From IMG/VR virus record IMGVR_UViG_3300021963_004854, positions 1 through 64,000 of that record: a DNA stretch of 64,000 nt. One strand, 5' to 3'. The notes beneath the pieces were generated by a model. That model was given only the letters and a program-made list of their open reading frames with translations, had not been told where the DNA came from and did no database searches. Shown in pieces: positions 15,160 to 23,658 of the stretch; the first letter of the stretch is position 1, and each line of letters begins with the position of its first letter. Position numbers and translations under genes: made by a program. Origin of the DNA: a virus.

Positions 15160-15231
15160 GTCTTCGGACAAATCAGTGTGGGGAGTCACTGGCTAATACC
15201 CTCTCAAGTTTAACAACCAAATGGAAATAAG

Positions 15232-15837
15232 ATGACTTCCTTAAACAAGAAGTTCTTCAAGTTTCTTTCGATTATTACACTATTAAGTTATGGTTTATAT
15301 GGAATTAATTCATATGCTGAAACTGCCATCGAAAGAGAAGCAAGGGAATATTCCCTCGGCGTCGGAGAAGTAATCCAGGGCATCAAAGAAGATGCTCAAG
15401 AACAACAACGTAAAGTAACACAACAAAAAATCCAGACACAAAATATCCGTCTGGCAAATAATAGAGAATTGAAGTGTCTAGCAGACAACATCTATTATGA
15501 GGCTGGTAACCAGCCTACTCGCGGCAAATTGGCCGTTGCTGCCGTCACTATCAATAGGGTAAATAGCCCGAAGTTTCCGAAATCAGTATGCTCCGTTGTA
15601 TACCAGAGAACAAAACGTGTTTGTCAATTCTCGTGGGTATGCGAAGGAAAGAAGAGTGTCCGCAGTGCGCAACAATATGCAGAAGCCAAAAGAGTAGCTG
15701 AAAAGGTACTGTTCGCTGGGGCAAATCATGGCGTATTAGGTAAAAATGTTCTATTCTACCATGCCGACTATGTAAATCCAGGTTGGAATCTTCGTAGAGT
15801 AACTAAAATTGGTGATCATATATTTTATGCAGGATAA
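15232..15837 (+). CDS. Exported SleB-type cell-wall hydrolase, endolysin candidate
   Basis: 201 residues. An N-terminal signal sequence (basic start, hydrophobic 11-28, likely cleavage after SYA29) is followed by a short coiled-coil-like linker and then a Hydrolase_2/SleB domain: CLADNIYYEAGNQP (Glu90 is the candidate catalytic acid), AVAAVTINRV, FCQFSW-like CQFSWVCEG, and HGVLGKNVLFYHADYV. SleB-type enzymes are lytic transglycosylase-like peptidoglycan hydrolases. A signal peptide would let it reach the periplasm by the Sec route without a holin-made hole. No holin is obvious nearby. A related domain is in the gp5-like protein at 27613-28650. Confidence 0.85.
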   Translation: MTSLNKKFFKFLSIITLLSYGLYGINSYAETAIEREAREYSLGVGEVIQGIKEDAQEQQRKVTQQKIQTQNIRLANNRELKCLADNIYYEAGNQPTRGKLAVAAVTINRVNSPKFPKSVCSVVYQRTKRVCQFSWVCEGKKSVRSAQQYAEAKRVAEKVLFAGANHGVLGKNVLFYHADYVNPGWNLRRVTKIGDHIFYAG

Positions 15838-15840
15838 AGA

Positions 15841-16386
15841 ATGGGTAAGAGAAGTAACTTTGAACATCGTAAGAATGATTTCTATCCGACTCCGTTGGAT
15901 GCAGTAAAGCCTCTCTTACCCTTTCTTCCCTCGGAGTTTACCTTCGCTGAGCCTTGTGCAGGCGATGGTAGACTCTGTAGACATATCGACACCTTGACGG
16001 GCAGTAATGCAGTGGCTACTTTGGTTTCTGATCTTGAGCCTAAAGACCCATCTATTGAAAAATATGATGCATTAACTGTTGACATTCCCGCAAATACAGA
16101 CTATATTATAACTAATCCGCCGTGGTCTAGATGGATACTTCATCCTCTGATTGATAGATTCGCTGATATTCGTCCTACGTGGCTTCTTTTCGATGCTGAC
16201 TGGATGCATACCAAACAAGCGATACCCTATCTAGAGTATTGTAGTAAAATCGTGGCCATCGGGAGAGTAAAGTGGATTGAAAACAGCAAATTTACTGGCA
16301 AGGATAATGCTTGTTGGTATCTATTTGATAAAAATGAAACGAGTGGGACACAATTTTATGGTCGAGGATTTTCTAGTGGTAGATGA
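15841..16386 (+). CDS. DNA adenine-methyltransferase-like protein
   Basis: 181 residues. SAM-binding motif I is FAEPCAGDGRL (35-45), and the catalytic motif IV is TNPPWSRW (NPPW at 92-95), the pattern of N6-adenine or N4-cytosine methyltransferases. No separate target-recognition domain is visible at this length, so it is a compact single-domain enzyme. It may mark phage DNA against host restriction, or could be an inactive relative. The gp33 start lies inside its last codons. Confidence 0.8.
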   Translation: MGKRSNFEHRKNDFYPTPLDAVKPLLPFLPSEFTFAEPCAGDGRLCRHIDTLTGSNAVATLVSDLEPKDPSIEKYDALTVDIPANTDYIITNPPWSRWILHPLIDRFADIRPTWLLFDADWMHTKQAIPYLEYCSKIVAIGRVKWIENSKFTGKDNACWYLFDKNETSGTQFYGRGFSSGR

Positions 16387-16633
16387 TATCAGTAACGAAT
16401 TTCTTATTACAAAGAAGTTTAAAACTTCAACTGAATTTTCACAGTATATTGAAAAGCAAGCTACCCAGACAGGACTACCATGTATGGACTTACTAGTAGA
16501 TTACTGTGTAAAAAATGATATTGAGATGGAATCTGTCTCGGTTCTTCTGACTACTTCACTGAAAGAAAAGATTCGAGCGGAAGCAGAAGAACTCAATATG
16601 TTGAAGCGTAAGGATGGAAAGCTGCCACTCTAA
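16358..16633 (+). CDS. 33: Late promoter transcription co-activator gp33
   Basis: 91 residues from ATG 16358 (inside the end of the methyltransferase gene). The KKFKTSTEFSQYIEKQATQTG...YMDLLVDYC...SLKEKIRAEAEELN pattern matches the marine T4-like gp33 family. In T4, gp33 bridges host RNA polymerase and the gp45 sliding clamp so that the gp55 holoenzyme reads TATAAATA late promoters; many such promoters occur in this window. The TAATG overlap with gp59 downstream keeps the T4-like order 33-59-32. The exact start is uncertain because no strong ribosome site is seen. Confidence 0.85.
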   Translation: MVEDFLVVDDISNEFLITKKFKTSTEFSQYIEKQATQTGLPCMDLLVDYCVKNDIEMESVSVLLTTSLKEKIRAEAEELNMLKRKDGKLPL

Positions 16634-17223
16634 TGGAACCTTTTGACGTATATCGTTTATACATGTCATTGAAGTTGCATTTCACCAAAGAAAATTATGA
16701 TATCACCAAACAGAAGTCTATGGTATCATGTAAGCGCGAAACATTCATGAAGCGCAAAGATATTCTTCTTTTTCGCAAACTCGCTAAGAGAATGCAAAGA
16801 GATGAAATGATAAATTACTTTGTGGCTAATTTTGTAGAGGGTCACAATGGATTGTTTGAAGGTGGTAGCGATGAAATCTATAGGGAGTGGAAGAGTCGTC
16901 AAGAAAAACTGACCTATCAGTTCACACAGGACTTATCTACTATATTTCTTGAAGCCGAGAAACAAGAAAAAGATCCTCTTATTTCATATGATGGACAACA
17001 CCCTATAGTATTCAAACTTTATCTCGGCAAAAAAATCTCAATCGAAACAATAATTATTCTTGACAAATTGTTCGATTTTGTGTATTCTAATACTACTTTA
17101 ACAGATGATTTCGTCTGGAAAGACTTTGCTCATCTAGTAAAGAAATATCGTATTTTCATCCGAATCGATCGGGAGAAATATAACCAACTATGGATCAAGG
17201 AGAAAGGCCAAGTGGTCTGTTAA
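16633..17223 (+). CDS. 59: Replicative helicase loader gp59
   Basis: 196 residues, compared with 217 in T4. VYRLYMSLKLHFTKENYDITKQK and the KRKDILLFRKLAKR and WKDFAHLVKKYRIFI segments correspond in position and character to T4 gp59. gp59 binds fork DNA and gp32 and loads the gp41 helicase. The protein is basic and largely helical as expected. The start ATG overlaps the gp33 stop (TAATG), and gp32 lies just downstream, its functional partner. Confidence 0.88.
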   Translation: MEPFDVYRLYMSLKLHFTKENYDITKQKSMVSCKRETFMKRKDILLFRKLAKRMQRDEMINYFVANFVEGHNGLFEGGSDEIYREWKSRQEKLTYQFTQDLSTIFLEAEKQEKDPLISYDGQHPIVFKLYLGKKISIETIIILDKLFDFVYSNTTLTDDFVWKDFAHLVKKYRIFIRIDREKYNQLWIKEKGQVVC

Positions 17224-17391
17224 ATGAGTCATTCTAAGCGTAGAGACTTCGATTACGAACCTCGTGTCAAAGAAGTTCGTAAAGGTGTTGATAAATCTAA
17301 TAAACACCGCAAAAACCTGTATAAATACTCTGGTAGTCAAGAAGAAGATTTCGATGACTACGATGATTATGATACAAATCGCAAATACTAA
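17224..17391 (+). CDS. Small charged hypothetical protein between gp59 and gp32
   Basis: 55 residues: a basic N-terminal half (MSHSKRRDFDYEPRVKEVRKG) and a very acidic Tyr/Asp tail (DFDDYDDYDT). ATG 17224 follows the gp59 stop directly. Disordered-looking; no known domain. The acidic tail resembles the acidic C-terminus of gp32 in composition, so a protein-binding role is possible (inference). A TATAAATA string lies inside it at 17320-17327. Confidence 0.75.
   Translation: MSHSKRRDFDYEPRVKEVRKGVDKSNKHRKNLYKYSGSQEEDFDDYDDYDTNRKY
17320..17327 (+). promoter_or_regulatory. Candidate T4-type late promoter for gp32
   Basis: Perfect TATAAATA inside the small upstream gene, 93 bases before the gp32 ATG. 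T4 gene 32 also has a late promoter. Being inside a coding sequence, a chance match is possible. Confidence 0.5.
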
Positions 17392-17420
17392 CATACAACG
17401 CAAATATAAGGAACATACAT

Positions 17421-18338
17421 ATGTCTTTTAATTCTCTATCGGAACTCCGTAAGAACCGTGGCAACTTCGACTCGCTCATGAAGGAAGTCGAAAAGATTGC
17501 AAATCCCACAAACGAAAAGCGCGGCGATGATGATCGCTTCTGGAAGCCTAGTGTAGACAAGGCTGGCAATGGTCAGGCTGTTCTCCGCTTTCTACCTGCT
17601 CCCGCGGGTGAAGAACTTCCTTGGGTGCGCGTCTTTGACCATGGTTTCCAGGGTCCAACAGGTAAGTGGTATATCGAAAACTCGCTAACTACTATCAACA
17701 AGCCTGACCCCGTGGGTGAATTGAATTCCGAACTTTGGAATTCGGGCATCGAAGCCAACAAGGAAATCGCTCGTAAGCAGAAGCGCCGCCTCTCTTACAT
17801 CTCAAACGTTCTTGTCGTTCGTGACCCAGCAAATCCTGAAAACGAAGGTAAGGTCTTTCTCTACAAGTATGGTAAGAAGATTTTCGACAAAATCAAGGAT
17901 GTGATGCAGCCTACATTCGAAGACGAAAAGCCCGTCAATCCGTTTGACCTTTGGGAGGGTGCTAACTTCAAGCTCCGCATTCGTCAGGTTGAAGGTTATC
18001 GTAACTACGATAAGTCGGAATTTGATGGTCCTGCTGCTCTTGATGAAGATGATGCGAAACTTGAATCTGTCTGGAAGCAGACACATTCTCTTGCCGCATT
18101 CCTTGACCCGTCAAACTTCAAGTCTTATGATGAACTCAAGACTAAGCTGAATGCTGTTCTTGGAAGCGGTGTCCGTGTTCCTAGTGCAGACAAGGTTTCA
18201 CCTCTTGATGCTGAGGACGAACTCTTCGTTGAAACCAAGATGAAGTCGGCTGCTAAGGCTACCGAAGATACTCCACCGTGGAATGAAGATGAAACAGATG
18301 ATAACATGAGTTACTTCGCAAGTCTTGCGGATGACTAA
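17421..18338 (+). CDS. 32: Single-stranded DNA-binding protein gp32
   Basis: 305 residues, close to T4's 301. N-terminal cooperative-binding region (LSELRKNRGNFDSLMKEVEK), core with DDRFWKPSVDKAGNGQAVLRFLPAP and WVRVFDHGFQGPTGKWYIENSLTT, and a strongly acidic C-terminal tail (NEDETDDNMSYFASLADD) that in T4 recruits gp59 and other partners. The T4 zinc ligands are absent: the loop after WYIENSLTT has no cysteines, as in marine relatives. AAGGAA precedes the ATG, and a terminator follows. Codon use is tuned to high expression. Confidence 0.95.
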   Translation: MSFNSLSELRKNRGNFDSLMKEVEKIANPTNEKRGDDDRFWKPSVDKAGNGQAVLRFLPAPAGEELPWVRVFDHGFQGPTGKWYIENSLTTINKPDPVGELNSELWNSGIEANKEIARKQKRRLSYISNVLVVRDPANPENEGKVFLYKYGKKIFDKIKDVMQPTFEDEKPVNPFDLWEGANFKLRIRQVEGYRNYDKSEFDGPAALDEDDAKLESVWKQTHSLAAFLDPSNFKSYDELKTKLNAVLGSGVRVPSADKVSPLDAEDELFVETKMKSAAKATEDTPPWNEDETDDNMSYFASLADD

Positions 18339-18346
18339 AAGAGAAA

Positions 18347-18372
18347 GGGGCGCTTTAAGCGCCCCTTTTTTA
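18347..18372 (+). terminator. Rho-independent terminator after gp32
   Basis: GGGGCGC, loop TTTAA, GCGCCCC, then TTTTTTAT. It lies between convergent genes (gp32 and the minus-strand tape-measure candidate, whose end it touches). The minus-strand side has only a mixed CTTTCTCTTTT tract, so it is best on the plus strand. Confidence 0.9.
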
Positions 18373-20916
18373 TGCTGCTGCGGTTCTTCTTCTCTGCCAC
18401 GTTAGCCATGAGTTATCATCCGGTCTAGAATGTGGAGATGTATGTGGTATAGTAGGACCACTTTGCTGCGGCGGTGCCTGAATTACAGTCGGTGGCGGCA
18501 CATTAATTACAGGCTTTTCTGCCGCGCCCTTGGCTGTCGCAACTGCCGCAGTCGATCTTGAAATAATAGCAGAATCTTGATTTTGTCCGCCTTGAACACT
18601 TGCTCGAGGTCTTTGCTGTAGTGTTGCGCCGCCAGATTGTCTAGCACCCTGTGGAGTAGCAATAGCTGCTTTGGGTTTTTCGCCCGCCTTAGCTGGTTCT
18701 GCTTTACCCCAGATAAGATTATCTATCTTGTCGGCACCCCAACTTCCTGCTTTCTCACCGGCATATGCACCAGCAGCGCCGCCTGCCACAAAGCCAACAC
18801 CAGTTCCTACTGGGCCAGCCAGAGAGCCTACCGCCGCACCGCCGGCTTCACCTAATACCTGCCCGCCGTATGTAGCCAACCCTGTGATGCCACCCGCCAA
18901 TAATGCTCGACCTGTGCTACCGGTTCTGGCTTTAGTTTCTTTATATTTTGAATATGCGCCGATTGCAGCAGGTAGAAAAGGAATTGCCTTACCAGCAACT
19001 CTTGCTAGTCCACCAGCTTTTGCTAATACTGGCGCGGCTGCCTTGCCAAATCTTGATGAGCCTATCGCTTCTGCCGTTCCACCGAAGACTTTGCTTGCCT
19101 TACCCTTTACCCAATCAAAACCCTTACCTAGTGCTTCTGCACCCTTAGCACGTTGACCTTGTATCCAGCTGCCCGCTGTCTTTGCAGCACCAAGTGCCGA
19201 AGTACCAAACGATTTTGCCTTTTCTGCGGCGCCGGTTGCCATGCCACTGACGGTAGTTTTAGTGCTTTCCCATGCCCTTGAATACCACGGTTTTGATGCT
19301 GTAGCTTCTACTGCGCCTTTTACTGGAACTAGATTTCTTCCAGTGGGTGCAGTTCTAGATGTTTCCTGTAAACTACGACTTAATGAACCTTCTTGCATTT
19401 CGGCCGCTTTTCTTGCGCGCCAGTTATTTCTACCCTCTTCGGTGGTAATATTTTCGTTTGCTCTACGATTAAGATCTCTTCCACCAACAACAGCTTTAGG
19501 TTCGACTTTAGCTGTAGACGCCGCTTCTGCAATGTTACGATTTCTAATTGCTTCTCGTAGTTCATTGCCCTTCAAGCCAGGTTTGATGCCTCTATATGCA
19601 TCTGCTTCTGCTACAGACCTTCCCTGTAATTTTGGCGATAATTCTACATCGCCAGCTCGGCGAACTAAAACTTTTTCTTGCTGTGCAGTTTTTAGACCTA
19701 ATTCTTCTAATGTTGCCCCGCTTGCTTGCTGTGTCAATTGTGGAACAGCGGTTTGTCTTGCAACTGCGGTTCTAGCATCTGTTAAAGCTGGGACTCGTGT
19801 TGCAGCCGTTTCAGATGCTAGAGCTAAAGCTGGGACAGCCATTGGTACCCTGGTTGCAACCGCGGCGGGTACTCTAGATGCAATTGCCGCCGCCGCAGCC
19901 GTTTTTACAGGACCGCCAACTGGTATCGGTGCCGGAAGAGGTAAGTTCATTCCGCTGCCATTGCATTGACATTCGCAAACACACTTCTTTATTTCTTCTA
20001 ATAATCTTAAAAGTTCAGGCCAATAGTCCTTTACACCCAAAGCACTAGAACTACGAGAGAATGCAGGGTCGGTATCTCTAATACCGGCACGAAGTTCTTC
20101 GGCATCACTCTTAGTTTTGGTATCGGGAGCAATATTAGCAGAAGCTAATTGTGTAGTTTCTTCGCCGCCGCCTTGTGTGACCTTGTCCGTTGTCTGTCCA
20201 GAATTGTCAAGCGTTGATGTTAGATTTTGTTTGGACTCTTCTAAAAATGCGAGTTTTTTATTTTCAGTTTCGGTCTGTTCTCTAACTTCTCGGCGTCTCT
20301 CTTCGTTAGACTTACTAACCCCAGCAAACGCACCACCCATAAAGGTCGAAGAAAACCCGCTTGCAAAACCACTACCTGCATTCTTGAGAATACTTTTACC
20401 TTGCACCCAACCAGTTGCTTTTGTGCCATCTGGAGTTTGTGCTTGTTTGCCAAAAATTCTTTCTTTAACTCTTTGGCCAGTAGTAGGATCGCCATCAATC
20501 CCCATTGCTTTATATTTTTCTTGTAGGGCGATTTCTTTTAGTTTTTCGCCCACTTCCTTAAGTGCATCATTTTTTTGCACTTCGCCTCGAAGAATCATTT
20601 TCTCCGAGTGTTTCATTACTTCATCTAATTTTTTAGCAAACTCTTCTACTGTTTTTCCCTGTAGGTTTGACAGTGCTTTTACCGTGTCAGTAAGAAGATC
20701 CTTATCTTCTTTGACTAGAGTTTCAAGAAGAACCGCATTATTTTCTTTTAGAGACTTTGAAAATGCATTTACGACCTTTAATACGGACTCATCGCGCACA
20801 GAACTCATTGCATCCGACGACACCGATGCAGCAATTCTATCTAGAATTTCATCTCTTTTATTCTGTCTAGATGCATCTTCTGCACCTGGATTGCTGTCAT
20901 TTATTACAGGTAGCAT
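18370..20916 (-). CDS. Tail tape-measure candidate (gp29-like position)
   Basis: 848 residues, last gene of the minus-strand tail module. Visible: a helical N-terminal third with coiled-coil-like stretches (ILDRIAASVSSDAM, EFAKKLDEVMKHSEKM); a middle rich in Ala/Arg/Val; then AWESTK/ATGAAEKAKSFGTSALGAAK amphipathic repeats; a long Gly/Ala hydrophobic glycine-zipper region (about 645-735); and a Pro-rich disordered tail. Size, order after gp26/gp51-like genes and glycine-zipper content suit the phage tape measure that sets tail length and contacts the host membrane. Sequence identity to T4 gp29 is not recognisable to me. Alternative: another large hub protein. Length predicts a tail of roughly 0.13 micrometre. 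Confidence 0.6.
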   Translation of the reverse strand: MLPVINDSNPGAEDASRQNKRDEILDRIAASVSSDAMSSVRDESVLKVVNAFSKSLKENNAVLLETLVKEDKDLLTDTVKALSNLQGKTVEEFAKKLDEVMKHSEKMILRGEVQKNDALKEVGEKLKEIALQEKYKAMGIDGDPTTGQRVKERIFGKQAQTPDGTKATGWVQGKSILKNAGSGFASGFSSTFMGGAFAGVSKSNEERRREVREQTETENKKLAFLEESKQNLTSTLDNSGQTTDKVTQGGGEETTQLASANIAPDTKTKSDAEELRAGIRDTDPAFSRSSSALGVKDYWPELLRLLEEIKKCVCECQCNGSGMNLPLPAPIPVGGPVKTAAAAAIASRVPAAVATRVPMAVPALALASETAATRVPALTDARTAVARQTAVPQLTQQASGATLEELGLKTAQQEKVLVRRAGDVELSPKLQGRSVAEADAYRGIKPGLKGNELREAIRNRNIAEAASTAKVEPKAVVGGRDLNRRANENITTEEGRNNWRARKAAEMQEGSLSRSLQETSRTAPTGRNLVPVKGAVEATASKPWYSRAWESTKTTVSGMATGAAEKAKSFGTSALGAAKTAGSWIQGQRAKGAEALGKGFDWVKGKASKVFGGTAEAIGSSRFGKAAAPVLAKAGGLARVAGKAIPFLPAAIGAYSKYKETKARTGSTGRALLAGGITGLATYGGQVLGEAGGAAVGSLAGPVGTGVGFVAGGAAGAYAGEKAGSWGADKIDNLIWGKAEPAKAGEKPKAAIATPQGARQSGGATLQQRPRASVQGGQNQDSAIISRSTAAVATAKGAAEKPVINVPPPTVIQAPPQQSGPTIPHTSPHSRPDDNSWLTWQRRRTAAA

Positions 20917-21072
20917 TTATTGTCCAGTGTTTAAATCGTTTTCTTGTTTTTTCAAGTGGGTCACTAACATACCTATATAAACTTCCCTTTCCCACGGCAT
21001 CATATTTTCCAATTCGCTCAAACTATATTTATGCTCTTGCATTAGAATAAAGTTTGTTTGATAGAAGTTCAT
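20917..21072 (-). CDS. 51: Baseplate hub assembly protein, gp51-like
   Basis: 51 residues: MNFYQTNFILMQEHKYSLSE and then MMPWEREVYIGMLVTHLKK. This pattern is that of the short gp51-type proteins next to gp26 in marine T4-like phages (in T4 gp51 is a catalyst of hub assembly). Its stop is directly followed by the ATG of the tape-measure candidate (TAAATG). The MPWERE motif is characteristic; the remainder is short and helical. Confidence 0.7.
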   Translation of the reverse strand: MNFYQTNFILMQEHKYSLSELENMMPWEREVYIGMLVTHLKKQENDLNTGQ

Positions 21073-21092
21073 CAAATTATCATGGGAAAGGG

Positions 21093-21776
21093 CTATCCGA
21101 AAAAACTTTCTAGCCCGTCCATGAATACAATGTTTTCTTTACTACAATTAGAACAAGTGTAATCTACAGTATGCTCTAGCTTAGGCATAGTTTCAAAGAA
21201 CTTTGCAATTCTTTCGAATTGCTCACTTGTCAGACTATCAATAAACTTTTCAATTTCTTCTTTCGATTCATCTGCGGTGCTGTATACTCGTTGTTCATCA
21301 AAAATCTGGTCAACACAATTCACTACAAGATCGAATACCTTTAGTTCATCGCTTACCGTGTCTTCTGGTGTAGGATATTTCATAACTACACCCACTGTGT
21401 CGGTCAACATAATCTTATTTGTATGCTCTTCGTTTGTCTGCAATTGAATTGCATCTAGATTTAAAGTAAATGGTGTTCTATGACCACATTCGCCGCAAAT
21501 CAAATTGAAATCCGAAGTTCCGCCGATTGATTGTGATCTAATTCGTAAGAAAAGATTCTGTAAATCAAAAATCGGAAGGGTGTGTCCATTAACAGCACCG
21601 TTGCTACATGCAGTAACAATATCCTGCATAGCATTTAGAATTTCTTTTTTATCATCTTGTTCTTGTGCCATCACAAGAATTTTTTCTTCTTTCACTAAGA
21701 AAGGTCTGCACCGTATTTTCTGTTTAGTCGAAAGAACTTCAACTTCAAATGTTGGTGTAGTAATTACAGGAATCAT
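21093..21776 (-). CDS. 26: Baseplate hub protein gp26-like (T4 baseplate family)
   Basis: 227 residues from ATG 21776, chosen because GGAG lies 6 bases upstream; an upstream TTG is in frame but lies over that site. TTPTFEVEVLSTKQKIRCRPFLVKEEKILV and the C-terminal KFFETMPKLEHTVDYTC region match the marine phage gp26 family. Two CxxC pairs (CGECGH-like ICGECGHRTP, and CSNCSK near the end) suggest a zinc site, often absent in relatives. A hub component acting with gp51 in assembly. Confidence 0.8.
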   Translation of the reverse strand: MIPVITTPTFEVEVLSTKQKIRCRPFLVKEEKILVMAQEQDDKKEILNAMQDIVTACSNGAVNGHTLPIFDLQNLFLRIRSQSIGGTSDFNLICGECGHRTPFTLNLDAIQLQTNEEHTNKIMLTDTVGVVMKYPTPEDTVSDELKVFDLVVNCVDQIFDEQRVYSTADESKEEIEKFIDSLTSEQFERIAKFFETMPKLEHTVDYTCSNCSKENIVFMDGLESFFG

Positions 21777-21795
21777 AATAATCTCCAATTAATGT

Positions 21796-22479
21796 TTATA
21801 TAGTGATATCATCGTCAAAATTTATATCCATGTCCATATTTGGGTCATTGGAATCTAGTTCGAAATCTACTGGTTCTTCTCTATCAAGGTCAGAGACTCC
21901 TCCGACACCAGAACCATCTGGTTGATAGCCACCGATTACTTGCCACTTCTTGTAAGTAAAAGTTACTGGCATTCTCAGCACCTGTGCATTAGTCGCAGAT
22001 GCCTGAATGGGTGCTATCGATCTAGGAAACAAATCAATCAATCTCCAACTTGCGATAATATTATCTTGCTCATTGAGAGATACAATGTCCATTTGTCCAT
22101 AATACTCTTCTGGGTATCGAATTTCTCTTGTATTCGGATCTATTGCTTTTCTCATCCAATCGCCAAAGAAGTCTTTTGCCACCCAAGCATTATCACATAA
22201 AAATGTTACTGTTATGGAATCTCCGCCAAAATCAATAGCAGTTGCTCTTGGTTCCAAAATATTATTTAGTTTCAACATTCTTGTTCCCAGGAGAAGACCT
22301 GGAAAGATAACATCTTCTGCTAACATCGAAACTACGCGAGTGGATTCACCTTGTGATGTTTGATGGCCAACTAAACATTCAGGCTCACTAATGTATACCT
22401 CAAATCTATTTGATCTAGCAAGATTTTGATTTCTAATTAGTGTTATGAAATCTCTTAGACTATGTGCGGCTTCTGCCAT
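21796..22479 (-). CDS. Tail-tube-like protein, candidate gp54 baseplate tube initiator
   Basis: 227 residues. Sequence such as RFEVYISEP, IDFGGDSITVTFLCDN, KDFFGDWM and PVTFTYKKWQV has the beta-rich pattern of the gp19/gp54 tail-tube fold. The length is between T4 gp19 (163) and gp54 (320). Located next to gp26, while the sheath (and presumably gp19) gene is at the other end of the window, so gp54 is preferred over gp19. The C-terminus is very acidic (NDPNMDMDINFDDD). The ATG overlaps the upstream stop (TAATG). Confidence 0.65.
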   Translation of the reverse strand: MAEAAHSLRDFITLIRNQNLARSNRFEVYISEPECLVGHQTSQGESTRVVSMLAEDVIFPGLLLGTRMLKLNNILEPRATAIDFGGDSITVTFLCDNAWVAKDFFGDWMRKAIDPNTREIRYPEEYYGQMDIVSLNEQDNIIASWRLIDLFPRSIAPIQASATNAQVLRMPVTFTYKKWQVIGGYQPDGSGVGGVSDLDREEPVDFELDSNDPNMDMDINFDDDITI

Positions 22480-23054
22480 TAGATTTTACCTCTAGTGTCT
22501 CTGAAAACGGATTCTTTAGTTGCACCAACAAATGCTTCTACTGGTAAGAATACTGCCGCTTTCCAATCCGAAGGATTTATTCTCATAAATTGCGATTTAA
22601 CATGACCTGTGAGATAATGCTTAATGCAAGGCTTTATTTCTGGTGCATTTTGTAAACTAGTTAATAGTTGATATGACAAGCGCATTTTGCTAGTATTTGA
22701 AAGAGTTTTAGAGTCCGCATATTCTAAAAGTTCTCCTAACACTTTAGCTCTAAGCATGTAAGGAAGATAATGCAGATTGATGCCATAGAATCCACCCTTA
22801 GCTGGTCCAAAAGGAAGCACTAAAGGAAATGTATCATAAAACGGAAGTTGGTCTTTCCACTTAGGGTCATAGAAATACAGATACATAGAACCGATTTCAA
22901 AGTTTGATTTCAGTTCACCGATATCAGATTTCATAACCGTATTATTGGAAAGTCTCGCACCCACAAGATTGCGCACATTATTCATGTACCATTGAATGGA
23001 CCTTTGCCCATCGCCAATGTTAGCTCGTAATTTCTGGAATGCGTTATTTGCCAT
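22479..23054 (-). CDS. Conserved marine-phage protein, probable virion or assembly component
   Basis: 191 residues. Central GSMYLYFYDPKWKDQLPFYD, PLVLPFG and INLHYLPYMLRAKVL segments form a strongly conserved-looking pattern that I know from unnamed proteins of T4-like marine phages. I cannot tie it to a specific T4 gene; gp2 (DNA end protector) or another tail/head completion factor are possibilities based only on the neighbouring gp4. One-base TAATG overlaps join it to both neighbours. Confidence 0.65.
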   Translation of the reverse strand: MANNAFQKLRANIGDGQRSIQWYMNNVRNLVGARLSNNTVMKSDIGELKSNFEIGSMYLYFYDPKWKDQLPFYDTFPLVLPFGPAKGGFYGINLHYLPYMLRAKVLGELLEYADSKTLSNTSKMRLSYQLLTSLQNAPEIKPCIKHYLTGHVKSQFMRINPSDWKAAVFLPVEAFVGATKESVFRDTRGKI

Positions 23055-23179
23055 TAACGGCCCTGACCTCTATACTTCTTAAAATTGCGGCGCTTATGCT
23101 TGTTCATCGTGCTTAGTTTGATTCCCTTGCGGCGCGGTGCTGCAAATACTGTTTTTGTATTTCCTGATGCTTTAGCCAT
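23054..23179 (-). CDS. Small very basic protein
   Basis: 41 residues: starts MAKASGNTKTVFAAPRRKG and ends KHKRRNFKKYRGQGR, about a third Lys/Arg. It resembles short basic proteins found next to gp4 in marine T4-like phages; function unknown, perhaps nucleic-acid or capsid binding. AAGGAGA precedes the ATG at 23179, and a CATAAATA late-type motif lies 20 bases upstream. The stop overlaps the next ATG (TAATG). Confidence 0.8.
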   Translation of the reverse strand: MAKASGNTKTVFAAPRRKGIKLSTMNKHKRRNFKKYRGQGR

Positions 23180-23199
23180 AGTATTGTCTCCTTAGTCTA

Positions 23200-23207
23200 T
23201 ATTTATG
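23200..23207 (-). promoter_or_regulatory. Late-promoter-like motif, minus strand
   Basis: CATAAATA on the minus strand (7/8 match to TATAAATA), at the gp4 stop and 20 bases ahead of the ATG at 23179, which has a strong ribosome site. It would drive the minus-strand tail module. Confidence 0.45.
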
Positions 23208-23658
23208 CAGTAATTCCAAGTTCTTTTTCAGTAAGTATCATAAATTCCCAGCCACGATCTTTACAAAATTCGGACGCATATTTCCACTTTGCTTGATTGA
23301 CACCCCATGTCAACACTTCATTTAGAAATTGCTTAGTCTTTCTTTTGGGAATTTTTGGTTGTGCAACAAACTTAGATGGTTTTATTTCTATCAAGTATTT
23401 TTTAGTTTGCCCACTGTTTTCTTTTACTTTCATGTAGAAATCAACGAAGTATCGATGCACCCTATTATCTTTGGGTGAAATATAGGGAATTGCAAGTTCT
23501 TCTGAACCCCACTCCAATATATTTGGATTACTATCGCACCATTTCATGAATTTCAGTTCCCAGCTAGAACGATATATAATAGTGTTGGGATTACCAATAT
23601 ACTTCTTGGGATTCTGTATTTTATAGATTCCCTTCATAGTTTCTTTTGAATATGACAT
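23203..23658 (-). CDS. 4: Head completion protein gp4
   Basis: 151 residues from ATG 23658. IYRSSWELKFMKWCDSNPNILEWGSEELAIPYISP, then HRYFVDFYMKV, YLIEIKPSK and KWKYASEFCKDRGWEF match the T4 gp4/gp50 family. The spacing of E, D and ExK in WELKF/DFYMKV/IEIKP is that of a PD-(D/E)XK-like nuclease fold (TnsA/gp4 type). gp4 completes the filled head before tail joining. An in-frame upstream start at 23682 also exists. The start codon region overlaps the plus-strand TATAAATA at 23659-23666. Confidence 0.88.
   Translation of the reverse strand: MSYSKETMKGIYKIQNPKKYIGNPNTIIYRSSWELKFMKWCDSNPNILEWGSEELAIPYISPKDNRVHRYFVDFYMKVKENSGQTKKYLIEIKPSKFVAQPKIPKRKTKQFLNEVLTWGVNQAKWKYASEFCKDRGWEFMILTEKELGITA

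Noticed and set aside
18637-20980. Long plus-strand open frames opposite the tape-measure candidate
   Set aside because: They are antisense shadows caused by Ala/Gly-rich codons; the minus-strand frame has proper overlaps with gp51-like and a sensible domain pattern.
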